Source: Acrocarpospora phusangensis (lineage in GTDB: Bacteria; Actinomycetota; Actinomycetes; Streptosporangiales; Streptosporangiaceae). From it: a stretch of 43,427 nt of DNA. Shown piece by piece: positions 25,066 through 34,263 of the stretch. A program made the position numbers and the translations under genes. The stretch is from contig NZ_BOOA01000066.1 in assembly GCF_016862995.1 (NCBI RefSeq), positions 1 to 43,427 on the forward strand. Reading direction: 5' to 3'. The notes below the pieces were generated by a model. That model had not been told where the DNA came from and made no database searches. It saw nothing but the letters and a program-made list of their open reading frames with translations. Numbering within the stretch: position 1 is the stretch's first letter; each line of letters opens with the position of its first letter.

Positions 25066-26220
25066 CTAGGGTACGCGCGCCCGCACTCCCACACCGGACC
25101 AACGCGATTGACTCCCGATTACCGTACGGCCAAGACTGGGTTGCCCGGCGGCCAGCGGCAGCCGTTTGAGCTGCTCCATCACGTCCGCGTTGGCCAGCGG
25201 CCGGGTGTATCCGACGATCCCGGACCGGTCCTTGTACGTGGTGACCTTGATCGGCCCGCACAGCGTGCACCGCGCCTCGATCATCTTCCCGGGCGAGACG
25301 ACCATCCCGACATGCCCGGGATTGTTGACCGACGTCCCCGGTCCCGAGTTGAAGAACACCAGGTCGCCCGCCTGCTCGTCACCCGCGTCGATCTTCTCCC
25401 CGAACGGCCACTGCCCGAAGGTCGTCCGCGGGATCGACAGCCCCGCGTTCCGGTAGGCCATGTAGATGATCCCCGAACAGTCGTACGCGTCCGGCCCGGT
25501 CCCACCCCACCGGTACGGCTTGCCCCGCTGCGCCAGCGCGTAGTCCAGGATCTCCGCCACGATCTCGCTCGGCGCCTGCACCTCGAAGGCGCAGTCCGGG
25601 TTGTTCTCCGGCGGCAGGCCGATCTCGCCGGAGGCCGCGTACCGTTCGGCGATCTCCAGCACCTGGTCCACGTACCAGGTGGCGCGGTTGTAGACGAAGA
25701 TGGCCTTGCGCAGGTCGTCGGGGGCGCCGTTGCGTTTGAGCATCTTGGCCGCGCCCAGGATGGCGTCCGCGGGGTTGTACACGTCCGCGATGCCGTCGCC
25801 GTCGCCGTCGGAGGCGTAGCCGTTGAACTCGGACGGGATCTCGATGCGCGCCTTGCCGCCCCAGGTGCTGATCAGGAACTGCATCGGCCCGGCCGCGCCC
25901 GCCTCGTTGGTGCCGGACCGCACGCCCGGCAGGGTGGAGCGCCCGTGGTCGGTCTCGCGCTTGCCGACGGCCGCCAGCACGTTCCACTGCACGCCGATCG
26001 CCTCGCCGTGCTTCTTGTAGAGGGCCAGGTACTCCGGGGGAATGTCCTCCTTCGCGGTGGCGGACAGGTCGCCCACGTCGACCGCGCACTCGGCTCCGCC
26101 GCCGCCGAACATGCCCCCGGGTAACGGCGTCATCAGCACGATCGAGCCGAACAAGCCCAGCGGCACGACCACGGCCAGGAGCGCGGCCACCCATTTCCAC
26201 GAGAGCCGGCTCGTGTTCAC
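25066..26220 (-). CDS. Lytic transglycosylase-NlpC/P60 cell wall hydrolase (VirB1/TcpG-like)
   Basis: This 384-residue protein has an N-terminal membrane helix (about 10-30) and two wall-cutting domains. The first, at about 60-195, is a lytic transglycosylase-like domain with Glu89 in KRETDHG and AGPMQF at about 110-115. The second, at about 220-345, is an NlpC/P60 endopeptidase with Cys248 in YDCSG, His303 in PGHVG and an N/Q-type third residue after it. The pair cuts both glycan and peptide of peptidoglycan, as the hydrolase of conjugation machines such as TcpG or Tn916 Orf14 does to open the wall for the channel. The GTG at 26220 overlaps the previous stop as GTGA. Confidence 0.9.
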   Translation of the reverse strand: MNTSRLSWKWVAALLAVVVPLGLFGSIVLMTPLPGGMFGGGGAECAVDVGDLSATAKEDIPPEYLALYKKHGEAIGVQWNVLAAVGKRETDHGRSTLPGVRSGTNEAGAAGPMQFLISTWGGKARIEIPSEFNGYASDGDGDGIADVYNPADAILGAAKMLKRNGAPDDLRKAIFVYNRATWYVDQVLEIAERYAASGEIGLPPENNPDCAFEVQAPSEIVAEILDYALAQRGKPYRWGGTGPDAYDCSGIIYMAYRNAGLSIPRTTFGQWPFGEKIDAGDEQAGDLVFFNSGPGTSVNNPGHVGMVVSPGKMIEARCTLCGPIKVTTYKDRSGIVGYTRPLANADVMEQLKRLPLAAGQPSLGRTVIGSQSRWSGVGVRARVP

Positions 26221-26852
26221 GGCGACGTGTCCCCGTCCTGCCCGGCGTCGGCGGGCTGCATGTCGTAGACCCGCCAGTCCGTGCCGAGCTTCATGACGGT
26301 CACCGCGTACGAGTCGGTCTGGTCGCGCGCGCCGGCCGTGCTGGTGATGTGCTGGATGGAGTCGACCACGAACACGACCGAGCCCAGGGCCATGTCCCTG
26401 ATCGAGATCACCTTGGCCGAGCCGTCCGAGACGATCTGCTCGGCGGTGTCGTGCTGGGTCAGCGCGGGCGCGGTCAGGCTGCGGGTGAGCTGCTCGCCGA
26501 ACTCCACGGTCGCGAACCGCCGCACCCGGTCCACCCGCGCCACCGGATCGGCGTGCGTGTAGGTCCCGTACGCGCCGACGAACCGCCGGGCCAGGTCCGC
26601 GGCGGCGGCCAGCTCGTCCCGGCTCAACGGCAGGTACGCGTACACGTCGAACTCGCCGGAAGGCGTGCTGGCCACCTGGCTCGGCACGGCCGGGACGGTG
26701 ACGCCCGTCGGCGCGCTCCGGCCGGTGGGAGCCGCCTCATGCTCGGTACGCGTGTCCCCGCCGCCGAGCATCGTCAGATAGACGCCGATGGCGGCGAGCA
26801 CGACGACCACGGCCACGAAGACGAGTCGCCTCCGGCCGTCCGTTCCCTCCAT
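26217..26852 (-). CDS. Single-pass membrane protein, second TcpC/VirB8-like (NTF2-fold) candidate
   Basis: This 211-residue protein has one N-terminal helix (about 10-30, LVFVAVVVVLAAIGVYL) and an extracytoplasmic domain from about residue 70. The pattern (LARRFVGAYGTYTH, later SYAVTVMKLGTDWRVYDM) resembles NTF2/VirB8-like conjugation proteins. No catalytic motif is seen. The ATG at 26852 has AAGGA six bases upstream and lies 2 bases after the VirB6-like stop; an upstream in-frame start would invade that gene. It overlaps the hydrolase start by 4 bases. It probably joins the periplasm-equivalent part of the channel. The fold assignment rests on pattern only. Confidence 0.72.
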   Translation of the reverse strand: MEGTDGRRRLVFVAVVVVLAAIGVYLTMLGGGDTRTEHEAAPTGRSAPTGVTVPAVPSQVASTPSGEFDVYAYLPLSRDELAAAADLARRFVGAYGTYTHADPVARVDRVRRFATVEFGEQLTRSLTAPALTQHDTAEQIVSDGSAKVISIRDMALGSVVFVVDSIQHITSTAGARDQTDSYAVTVMKLGTDWRVYDMQPADAGQDGDTSP

Positions 26853-26854
26853 GA

Positions 26855-29194
26855 TCAGTCCTTGTCGCGGTCGGGGGGCCTCAACCAGAACGGCGCGTTG
26901 TCGCCGCCGCGGGCGCTCTTGGCCCGGCTCGGCAGCCACAGCGGCGGCGCTTCGGAGCGCGACTGCCGGGGGGCCTCGGAGCGAGGCGGCTGGGATCTGG
27001 GGGTCTCAGTGTGCGCGGACCTACTGGGTTCGGACCGCCGCTCGGCACGCGGGGTCTCCGACCGGGACGACCGCCGGCCGCCCCCGCCACCTCCGCCGCC
27101 ACCGAACAGGCTGCCGCCGCCGAAGAATCCGCCGCCCGACGAGCCCCGGGAGGACCCGCGCGACGAACCACCGCCGGACCCGCCGCCGGAACCGCCGCCG
27201 CCGAACAGGCCGGACGAGCGGCTTCCGCCGCGGGAGGCCGCGGACGGCCGGGAGGCCCAGCCGCCGGACCGGCCGCCGAACCACCCGCCGGAGGAGGAGC
27301 CTCCGGACGAACCACCCGAGCTGGGCACGCTGCCGGTCGAGGACGGCACGGGCCCGCCCGGCCGTCGCGGACCGGTCGTCCCCGGTCTGCCGCCGGCGGG
27401 CGGACGCAGGTTGAGCGGCGGCGCGCTACCCGGACGCGGCGCCGGCACGGCGCCGCCCTTCTTGCGCGGATCCGTCTCCAGCGGCGCGGGCTGGCCGGTC
27501 GCCCGGACCCCGGTGGCCCCGGCCGCCTTCTCCTCGCCGCGCACCCGGCCCTGCGCCACCGTCGACGCGGCGGCCGCTCCGGCCCCGGCTCCGGCCGCCA
27601 TGGACGCGGCCCCGACGATGGGCTCCGCCTTGCGCAGCCCCCACCGCCCGATCCTGGCCGACGCCACCGGCGGCAGCACCACGCTGGAGCGCTGCAGGAT
27701 CGGCGAACTGGCCGCCTCGCCCAGCATGCGGGTGGTGAACGTGTGCCCGCTCATCGAGGCGAACAGGTGCTGGAACGGTCGCCGGTAGAAGAACACGGCC
27801 AGTGTCAGCAGCGCCATGAACATGATCTGCATGCCCCACGGCAGCGGCGTCGAGATGATCAGCGCGTAGCCGTACACCAGGACGCCCAGCACGAGGGCCA
27901 GCACCGCCTGCCTGAGCAGAGTGCCGACGAGCATCTCCACCCAGCGCATCGCGATGATCCGGCCGGCGCCGGGGTGCACGCCGATCAGCAGGAACACCGG
28001 GCCGAGGATGAGCAGCAGCAGGAAGCCGATCTTGAGGACCAGCAGCGAGACCGAGACCAGGAAGATCAGTACGCCGGCCACCATGGCGGCGATGAACGCG
28101 CCGATGGCCACGCCCAGGCGGCTCGTCCAGTCCTTGCCCTGGAACAGGAAGAACGCCGGGGTGCCCTCCAGGGGCTTGGCGACCTCCTCCTCGAAGCGCT
28201 TCTGGTGGATGTCGCTGCCGGGTGTCTGGGCGCCCTGCTGCTCGGCCACGTCGATGGCCTGGATGTCCAGCAGCTTCGGCGCGAAGGTCGCCACGATCGG
28301 GGCGTTCGCGTCGGCGGTGCCGAACTCGCCCATCAGCCACGGCTTGCAGACCAGCGTCGACCAGAGCGCGTCCGCGTTCTGGGCCACGCCGGGCGTGCCG
28401 GGCTGGCCGTAACCGCCGCCCTCGGGGCGGGCGTTCTCGGCGCCCTTCGGCGGCAGGCAGGACGCGCCGCCCGCGCCGGGCAGGCCGGAGAAGGCCGAGT
28501 TGACGATCTCGCCGGTCTTGTCGGTGATGGTCTTGCCGACGCCGGTCAGGTCCTGCGGGCGGCTGAAGAACCAGGTGGCCACCGTGACCGCCAGGACCAT
28601 CCAGATGACGCCCTCGGTGGTGGTCGTGGCGCGTTTGCGGAGCAGGCCGTACCAGGCCAGCCAGATGGCGGCGATGATCACGATGGGCCGCAGGAACGGC
28701 CAGTACATGGCGTCGGCCAGGTTGACCACCATGTCGTCGACCACGTTCTTGATGGGCAGCAGCGGGCCTTCGGTGGCCGCCGCCTCGTACGTGGTGATGG
28801 TGAGCCGGTCGACCGCCTTGGCCCAGGAGAAGATCGTGCTGGCCCAGGCGTTGCCGAGCACGGCCGCCACGTCGGAGCAGCCCAGGTCGTAGGTGTGCCA
28901 GAACTGGCCTGCCATGCCGTACCTGGCGTAGTTGGTGAGCTCGGGGTCGGGGGCGACCTCGACCGGGGCGCCCGCGCCGACGCCCGCGCCCGCCGCCGCG
29001 CCGGTGTCCCCGGTGTCGGGCGGAGGCGGCTTGACCAGGCCGTCGACGCCGCCGCCGACCATCTCCGGGGCCAGCGACGAGGACAGGTCACAGATCCCGT
29101 CGGCGCTGGCCGTACTGGATGCGAAGACCAACGGAAGACTGAGAACGGTGACCACGGCCACCAGCACCAGCGCTAACCGGCGGACAAACCTCAC
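26855..29194 (-). CDS. VirB6/TrbL-like polytopic conjugation protein with Gly/Ser/Arg tail
   Basis: This 779-residue protein has a signal-like N terminus (about 1-32) and an outer loop. Several membrane helices follow (near residues 160-200, 360-400 and 400-470). A large Gly/Ser/Arg/Pro-rich cytoplasmic tail runs from about residue 560 to the end, with dense Gly-Gly-Ser and Arg-Ser-Glu runs. The helix arrangement is that of VirB6/TrbL/TcpH-type inner-membrane channel components, and a long charged tail is common in such proteins of Gram-positives. The GTG at 29194 overlaps the VirB4-like stop as GTGA. The tail is the most repetitive DNA of the gene and may be disordered. Confidence 0.82.
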   Translation of the reverse strand: MRFVRRLALVLVAVVTVLSLPLVFASSTASADGICDLSSSLAPEMVGGGVDGLVKPPPPDTGDTGAAAGAGVGAGAPVEVAPDPELTNYARYGMAGQFWHTYDLGCSDVAAVLGNAWASTIFSWAKAVDRLTITTYEAAATEGPLLPIKNVVDDMVVNLADAMYWPFLRPIVIIAAIWLAWYGLLRKRATTTTEGVIWMVLAVTVATWFFSRPQDLTGVGKTITDKTGEIVNSAFSGLPGAGGASCLPPKGAENARPEGGGYGQPGTPGVAQNADALWSTLVCKPWLMGEFGTADANAPIVATFAPKLLDIQAIDVAEQQGAQTPGSDIHQKRFEEEVAKPLEGTPAFFLFQGKDWTSRLGVAIGAFIAAMVAGVLIFLVSVSLLVLKIGFLLLLILGPVFLLIGVHPGAGRIIAMRWVEMLVGTLLRQAVLALVLGVLVYGYALIISTPLPWGMQIMFMALLTLAVFFYRRPFQHLFASMSGHTFTTRMLGEAASSPILQRSSVVLPPVASARIGRWGLRKAEPIVGAASMAAGAGAGAAAASTVAQGRVRGEEKAAGATGVRATGQPAPLETDPRKKGGAVPAPRPGSAPPLNLRPPAGGRPGTTGPRRPGGPVPSSTGSVPSSGGSSGGSSSGGWFGGRSGGWASRPSAASRGGSRSSGLFGGGGSGGGSGGGSSRGSSRGSSGGGFFGGGSLFGGGGGGGGGRRSSRSETPRAERRSEPSRSAHTETPRSQPPRSEAPRQSRSEAPPLWLPSRAKSARGGDNAPFWLRPPDRDKD

Positions 29195-31674
29195 GACCGC
29201 ACCTCCTGCGCGACCCCCGACCGGCTGGATCCCCCTTGCAGATCATGCATGCTCTCGCTGGGTTTGTCGTGTGTCGGATTCGTATCAAGCCAGCGCAGCA
29301 ACTCCGGCGAGATCAGGTCCACGCCGATCCGGCCGGCCCGGCCGTCCAGGTCGCGGAAGATGCACTCGCCGTTGCCGAGCGAGCGCAGCACACCCTTGTG
29401 CTCGTCCGACGCGTCGACACCCAGCAGCTCCAGCACGTGCTCGACCTCCACCCGCTCGGTCGAGCGGAACGCGAACACGGAGGAGAGACAGTTGGTGACC
29501 TGCTCGTTCAGCAGGTCGCCCGCGTTCTGTGAGACCAGGACGAGGGCCGTGTTGCGGGAACGGCCCATCCGGGACACCTCGGGCACCAGCTTCGCGCCCT
29601 CGGGCGTCGAGGTGATCGCCCACGCCTCGTCCAGGAAGATCACCTTCGGCGTACGGCGGTCCAGGCCGTTCATCAGCCGCCGCGCGAACTGCGAGACCAG
29701 GTAGAGCAGCGCCACCGACAGCCGCTGCTCGTAGGAGTAGTCGTCGCGGCCGGTCGCCACGTCCGGCAGGGTCAGGCCGCCCAGCGTGAACACCGTGGTC
29801 CAGCCCTCGGTGTCGATCTGCTCGCCGCCGGAACGGTCGAAGCAGAGCCGCGCCAGGTGCATGTCCGACATCGAGCGCAGCACCGCGCCCAGGTTCTTGG
29901 AGGCCGCGTCCTCGGTCCGCTCCAGGTGGTCCACCACCTTGCCGAGCGAGGGGTCCGGCTGGCCGGCGACCGCCGCGACCGCCTGGATCATGGCCGACTC
30001 GCGCTCCTCCGACATGCGCGGCAGCAGCAGCCGCAGCGTCTCGGTGGCCATCGTCTTCTTGGCCGCCAGGTCGTCGCCGAACGAGAACGGGTCCAGCAGG
30101 CCCGGCGCGGCCGACATGAGCGGGATCGTCCTGGCCCGCCGCCCCCGCTGGTGCAGCAGCTCCACCAGCGACGACGCGTCGCCCTTCGGGTCGATCACGG
30201 CCACCGTGACGCCGCGCAGCGCCATCTGGTAGATCAGCAGCAGCGCCAGCGTGGTCTTGCCACCGCCCGGCTCGCCGGTGATCGCGATCGCCGTCGGCCG
30301 GTTCCTGGTCGCCGCCACCAGCGGGTCGAAGTGCACGATGCTGCGCGCCCGCCCCAGCGTCTCCCCGATGTACGGCCCGAGCCATCCGGCCTTGCCGTCG
30401 TCCACCCGGTCGCCCAGGTCCACGGTGGCGTGCGCCATCCCGCCCGCGATCGTCCGCAGCGGCTGCCGCTGCGCGTACGCGTTGACCCTGACCTTCTCCC
30501 CCGGCAGCGCCTCGCAGAACAGCGAGAACTGGTCGCCGGTCGAGTTGACCACGTCGATGCCCAGGTCGCGGTAGTGCTCGATGACCGCCTCGACCCGCTG
30601 GACGCACATCTCCTCGGTGGGGGCGCTGACGCTCATCCGGTGCCAGCCGTACACGAAGGGCAGGCGTTCCTTGGTGATGCCGTGCTCCAGCATGCGGGCG
30701 GCGTCGATCTGCTCGGCCAGCGCCAGCGGAGCCTCCGCGCCCGCCTCCCGGATGTGGATGTCCATGTCGCGGGCGTGCGCCAGCTTGCGGGCCACGTCCT
30801 TGCTGGCCCGGACCGGCGGGATCAGCCGCATCCGGCTGGAGATCTCCACCGGGAAGGGCAGCTGGTCGCCGAAGTGCATCCACGGCTCGCCGTCGGGGAA
30901 GGGCATCAGGTCGGGGAAACGCGCGAAGGACAGGTGCGCGGTGTAGGAGTCGCCGCTCGGCTGCTCGATCCGCAGCAGCGACCTGCCGTTGTGGATCTGG
31001 CCCTCGACCAGGGCCTCGATCTCGCCGCGGCCCCAGCGCCTGCGCGGGCTGGCCGACGGCGGGGGGTCGCCGAGCGCTCCGGAGGCGGCGTGCTGGAACA
31101 GCCAGGCGATCTCGACCGAGGTGGCGTGCCTGGCGTACAGGGCGCTGGAGGCGAGGGCGCGGCCGAGCCGTTCCGCCGACTCGGTCCACTTCGCGACCTC
31201 GCGCTCGGGCACGTGGTCGTCCTCAAGCCCGAGGGACTTCTCCGAACGCTGGTAGAAGCCGAACAGCTGGGCCAGCACGCCGGTGCCGAGCTGGGCCCCG
31301 CGCGGGCCCAGCCGCACTCCCAGGTAGACCTCCTTGGACCAGAAGTCCTTCGCCCAGACGTGCCGGTACATCTCCTCCAGGTAGTCGCGCCAGCCCGCGC
31401 CCTCGTCCGAGGTGGCGTTGAGGGCCATCGCCCACTCGGCCGCCGGGTACGTGCGGTGCGCGACCCGCAGGTGCACCTCGGCGTCCTGCATCCGGATGGC
31501 GGCCAGCGCGATCGTCACGTTGTTGGCCAGCGCCTCGCGCTCCTCGGGCGTGATGAACTCGTAGCTGACCGTCGGCAGCCGGAAGTAGGCCCACGCGGCC
31601 GAATCGGTGAGGAGCACGCGGTCGTCGAAATACCGCACCGCCAGACGGCTCCGCGCCCGGGACGCCCTAGCCAA
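29191..31674 (-). CDS. VirB4-like ATPase of a type IV secretion/conjugation system (TcpF-like)
   Basis: This 827-residue ATPase has an N-terminal domain (about 1-440) and a RecA-like domain with Walker A GEPGGGKTT at about 466-474. Walker B VIFLDEAW lies near residue 680, followed by a QN motif (VSQNAGDLL). It belongs to the VirB4/TraC/TcpF group that powers substrate passage and assembly of the channel. The start is uncertain: TTG 31674 has GGGGAG seven bases upstream and overlaps the preceding stop, while a GTG 33 bases later is possible. The next gene follows with a GTGA overlap. It is the best single marker that this cluster is a type IV-related machine. Confidence 0.9.
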   Translation of the reverse strand: MARASRARSRLAVRYFDDRVLLTDSAAWAYFRLPTVSYEFITPEEREALANNVTIALAAIRMQDAEVHLRVAHRTYPAAEWAMALNATSDEGAGWRDYLEEMYRHVWAKDFWSKEVYLGVRLGPRGAQLGTGVLAQLFGFYQRSEKSLGLEDDHVPEREVAKWTESAERLGRALASSALYARHATSVEIAWLFQHAASGALGDPPPSASPRRRWGRGEIEALVEGQIHNGRSLLRIEQPSGDSYTAHLSFARFPDLMPFPDGEPWMHFGDQLPFPVEISSRMRLIPPVRASKDVARKLAHARDMDIHIREAGAEAPLALAEQIDAARMLEHGITKERLPFVYGWHRMSVSAPTEEMCVQRVEAVIEHYRDLGIDVVNSTGDQFSLFCEALPGEKVRVNAYAQRQPLRTIAGGMAHATVDLGDRVDDGKAGWLGPYIGETLGRARSIVHFDPLVAATRNRPTAIAITGEPGGGKTTLALLLIYQMALRGVTVAVIDPKGDASSLVELLHQRGRRARTIPLMSAAPGLLDPFSFGDDLAAKKTMATETLRLLLPRMSEERESAMIQAVAAVAGQPDPSLGKVVDHLERTEDAASKNLGAVLRSMSDMHLARLCFDRSGGEQIDTEGWTTVFTLGGLTLPDVATGRDDYSYEQRLSVALLYLVSQFARRLMNGLDRRTPKVIFLDEAWAITSTPEGAKLVPEVSRMGRSRNTALVLVSQNAGDLLNEQVTNCLSSVFAFRSTERVEVEHVLELLGVDASDEHKGVLRSLGNGECIFRDLDGRAGRIGVDLISPELLRWLDTNPTHDKPSESMHDLQGGSSRSGVAQEVRS

Positions 31675-33868
31675 CGATGCTCTCCCCTCTCGCTGTGGTC
31701 AGCCCGCTCGCGACCACTCCGGCAAGCGCCACGTACGCCCGGCGTCCGCCCGCGCGGAGATCGCCGAGATCCACCGGCCCGGTTTCGGCCAGCTCGTCCT
31801 CCCACGGCACCCGGACGATGGCCCGGCATCGGCCGCGCGCCACCGCCTCGGCCCGCTCGACGTCCGCCAGGCTGCGCCGGCTCACCCCGTTGACCACCAT
31901 GACCGCCCGCCGCCGCAGGTCCGCGCAGCCGTGGCCGTCCAGCCACTCGTACGTCATGGCCACCGCGTCCGGCGCGTCCGCGCTGGCCGGCGCCACCAGC
32001 ACCAGCTGGTCGGCGTACGGCAGCAGCCGCGCGGCCAGCGCCGCCGCCGGGTCCATCAGGATCACCCGGTACTGCTGGTCCAGCAGCCGCATGGCCCGCG
32101 CGATCCGCTGGTCGGAGAAGGCCGCCCGGTCCGAGATGCGCTGCTCCGCGCCCTCGTCGGTGTCGGCGGCCAGCACGTCCAGACCCGACTCGCACCGGCT
32201 GGTGTACGCGCCGACATGCGTGCCCACCTGGTCGAGCACGGCCAGGAAGGAGCTGAGCGTCTCCGGCGACTCGGGCCTGATCCTGGCCGTCAGGGTGTGG
32301 TCGCCGGTGTTGGCGTCCACCGCGAGCACGCCGTCGTCGCGGTGCCTGGCCAGGGTGTGGCCGAGCAGCAGCGTGGTCGTGCTCTGCCCGGCGCCGCCGG
32401 TGCAGCCCAGCACGACCACCCGGCGACTGCCGGTGATCGGCGTGCGCACCCGCGCCTCGTCGTTCTCGATCCCGTCGGTACGGCCTCCGCCGCTGCCCAC
32501 CACGACCTGGGCGATCCGCCGCCAGCCGCCGCTGGGGTCCCGGCTCACCGACTCCACCCGGCGGACCTTGGGCTCCTCCACGGACTTCTTGGCCTCGGGG
32601 CGAGGGATGGGCACGGGGGCGGCGGGCTGGCCGGACAGCGCGGGCACGGCCCGGATGGAGAGCTGGCGGGCGGGTTCCCGCCGCTCGGGGGCCGGTGGCC
32701 GGGGCGGCTGGCCGCGGCGGTGCTGCTCCCTGGCCCGGTCCGGCGGGGTGGCCGGTTCCGGGATCGGGCGCTGGGGCACCGGGGGCATCTTCTGCGGGGT
32801 GAGCGTCTGCGGCGGGGTGGCGGCTCCGCTCCTCGACTCGGTCTCGGTCGAGGCGGCGGCCAGGCGGCGCAGGCGGCGCAGCGCGTCGGGACCGATCGGC
32901 GGCGCGGGCGCCTCGGCGACCGGCTGCGCGACCTTGGGCTCAGGCGTCGGCTCAGGCCGGGGTTCGGGCTCTGGTTCAGGCGTCGGTCCGGGCTTGGGCC
33001 CGCCCGGCTCGGTCTTCGGTTCGGGCCGGATCCGCTCGACGGGAAGCCCGCGCTCGGGCCGGGCGTATTCGACGGGCTGCCTGGGCTCGGGCCGGGCGTA
33101 TTCGACGGGCTGCCTGGGCTCGGGCCGGGCGTATTCGACGGGCTGCCCGCGCTCGGGCCGTCCGGGCTCGGGCAGGGTGTATTCGGCGGGCTGCTTCGGC
33201 TCGGGCCGTTTGGGCTCGGGCTGGACGAAGACCGGGATGGCCGGGGCCTTGGCGGAAGCCGTACCCCAGGAGGGGCGGACGGTCGGTTCGGCGACCGGCG
33301 CGGCCGGGGTGGGGTCGGCGGGGATCGCGGCGGCGGCAGCGGCCACGGCGGGGCGGATCGTTCCGGGGACGCGGCGGCGCGGCGGCTCGGGGGACTTGGA
33401 CGCCGGCTGCGGGAGCTTGACCGACACCTTCGCGGCGGCCGCGGCGCGGGCACTGGCCAGCACGGGCTGGGCCTGCCGGGCGCGGCGCGAGGCCGGACGG
33501 CGGGACGCCCGCCAGACGCGGCCGTGGAAGACCACCTCGTCCGGTTCAGAAACCGGCGCCAGCCGGCACCAGGTACGCGGCTCGGACAGGTAGCGGCTCT
33601 GCGACTGGAGCAGTTCGGTGAGGCGTTTGCCCTCGATCACCGGCCGGGTGGACAGCCAGGTCACGACGCCCGGCGGAACGAGGTAGATGACGTGCCAGGG
33701 AGCGTCGAACTCCAGGCCGACAAGCTGCAGGAAGACCCACCAGGGCGCGCTCACGCCGATGAAGACACCGATCCAGACGATGGGCAGCGGCGTGGGCAGC
33801 CGTAGGTCGTACAGCTTGTAGAGCCGCTTCTCAATTCGCCAAATATTGGTGTATGTAGGCAGGTCCAC
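31667..33868 (-). CDS. TcpE-like membrane domain fused to a MinD-like ATPase with degenerate P-loop
   Basis: This 733-residue protein has three parts. Residues 1-120 hold two membrane helices in a TcpE-like form (LPTYTNIWRIEKRLYKLYD start). Residues 120-480 are Pro/Glu/Arg-rich with 11-residue repeats. Residues 480-725 are a MinD/ParA-like domain. The P-loop there reads GCTGGAGQSTTT near residue 493, so both lysines of the KGGxGK form are replaced by Thr and Gln. Walker B is ILMDPAAAL. ATP binding may be weak or absent. TcpE is a small inner-membrane partner in Clostridium and Tn916-like conjugation. The GTG at 33868 has GAGGAGG six bases upstream. It overlaps the next start by 8 bases. Confidence 0.82.
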   Translation of the reverse strand: MDLPTYTNIWRIEKRLYKLYDLRLPTPLPIVWIGVFIGVSAPWWVFLQLVGLEFDAPWHVIYLVPPGVVTWLSTRPVIEGKRLTELLQSQSRYLSEPRTWCRLAPVSEPDEVVFHGRVWRASRRPASRRARQAQPVLASARAAAAAKVSVKLPQPASKSPEPPRRRVPGTIRPAVAAAAAAIPADPTPAAPVAEPTVRPSWGTASAKAPAIPVFVQPEPKRPEPKQPAEYTLPEPGRPERGQPVEYARPEPRQPVEYARPEPRQPVEYARPERGLPVERIRPEPKTEPGGPKPGPTPEPEPEPRPEPTPEPKVAQPVAEAPAPPIGPDALRRLRRLAAASTETESRSGAATPPQTLTPQKMPPVPQRPIPEPATPPDRAREQHRRGQPPRPPAPERREPARQLSIRAVPALSGQPAAPVPIPRPEAKKSVEEPKVRRVESVSRDPSGGWRRIAQVVVGSGGGRTDGIENDEARVRTPITGSRRVVVLGCTGGAGQSTTTLLLGHTLARHRDDGVLAVDANTGDHTLTARIRPESPETLSSFLAVLDQVGTHVGAYTSRCESGLDVLAADTDEGAEQRISDRAAFSDQRIARAMRLLDQQYRVILMDPAAALAARLLPYADQLVLVAPASADAPDAVAMTYEWLDGHGCADLRRRAVMVVNGVSRRSLADVERAEAVARGRCRAIVRVPWEDELAETGPVDLGDLRAGGRRAYVALAGVVASGLTTARGESIVG
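33053..33151. repeat. Three tandem 33-bp units in the linker of the TcpE-MinD gene
   Basis: Three adjacent 33-base units at 33053, 33086 and 33119 encode an 11-residue Tyr-Ala-Arg-Pro-Glu-Pro-Arg-Gln-Pro-Val-Glu repeat. The first two are almost identical, and the third differs near its end. A longer degenerate copy follows. The repeats would lengthen an extended Pro-rich spacer between membrane and MinD-like domain. Confidence 0.85.
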
Positions 33869-33898
33869 CCGATTCCTCCTCTCCCAGCGTGCCCAGGA

Positions 33899-34213
33899 TC
33901 ACTGGATGCCAAGCGCCCCCGCGATGGCCTTCGCCGTCACCTCGATGATGTTCGGCACGTAGAAGATCACACCGATCGCGATGGCCAGAATGATGAACTG
34001 GACGAATCGCGTGATCTCCCTGGTGAAGAGGAAGAAGAGCGCGACCACCGAGACGATCACCAGGAACAAAGGCCCGAAGAAGCGGCGCAGGAAATCGGCC
34101 AGCCCCTCGGTGTTGATGCCCTGGTTCGGCGCCGGGGTCGGCGTGAACGCAATGAGTTCGGCGCCGCCGAGCTGACTCGACGCGGCGGTCTCAAGAATCG
34201 TGTGCACAATCAT
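33899..34213 (-). CDS. Small two-helix membrane protein (TcpD/VirB2-like position)
   Basis: This 104-residue protein has an unstructured start and two adjacent hydrophobic helices at about residues 48-66 and 70-98. A basic/acidic loop (TREITR) lies between them. No catalytic motif is seen. It lies between the TcpC-like and TcpE-like genes, the place of the small membrane protein TcpD in clostridial tcp clusters; it is also the size of a VirB2-like pilin. ATG 34213 has GGGAGG seven bases upstream. The family is not recognised, and the role is read from position. Codons in this gene are less GC-rich at third positions than in the backbone genes. Confidence 0.78.
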   Translation of the reverse strand: MIVHTILETAASSQLGGAELIAFTPTPAPNQGINTEGLADFLRRFFGPLFLVIVSVVALFFLFTREITRFVQFIILAIAIGVIFYVPNIIEVTAKAIAGALGIQ

Positions 34214-34263
34214 TTTTCGCCCTCCCGGGGGTGTGGATCAGCGACATCACGGTCGGCCATGTG

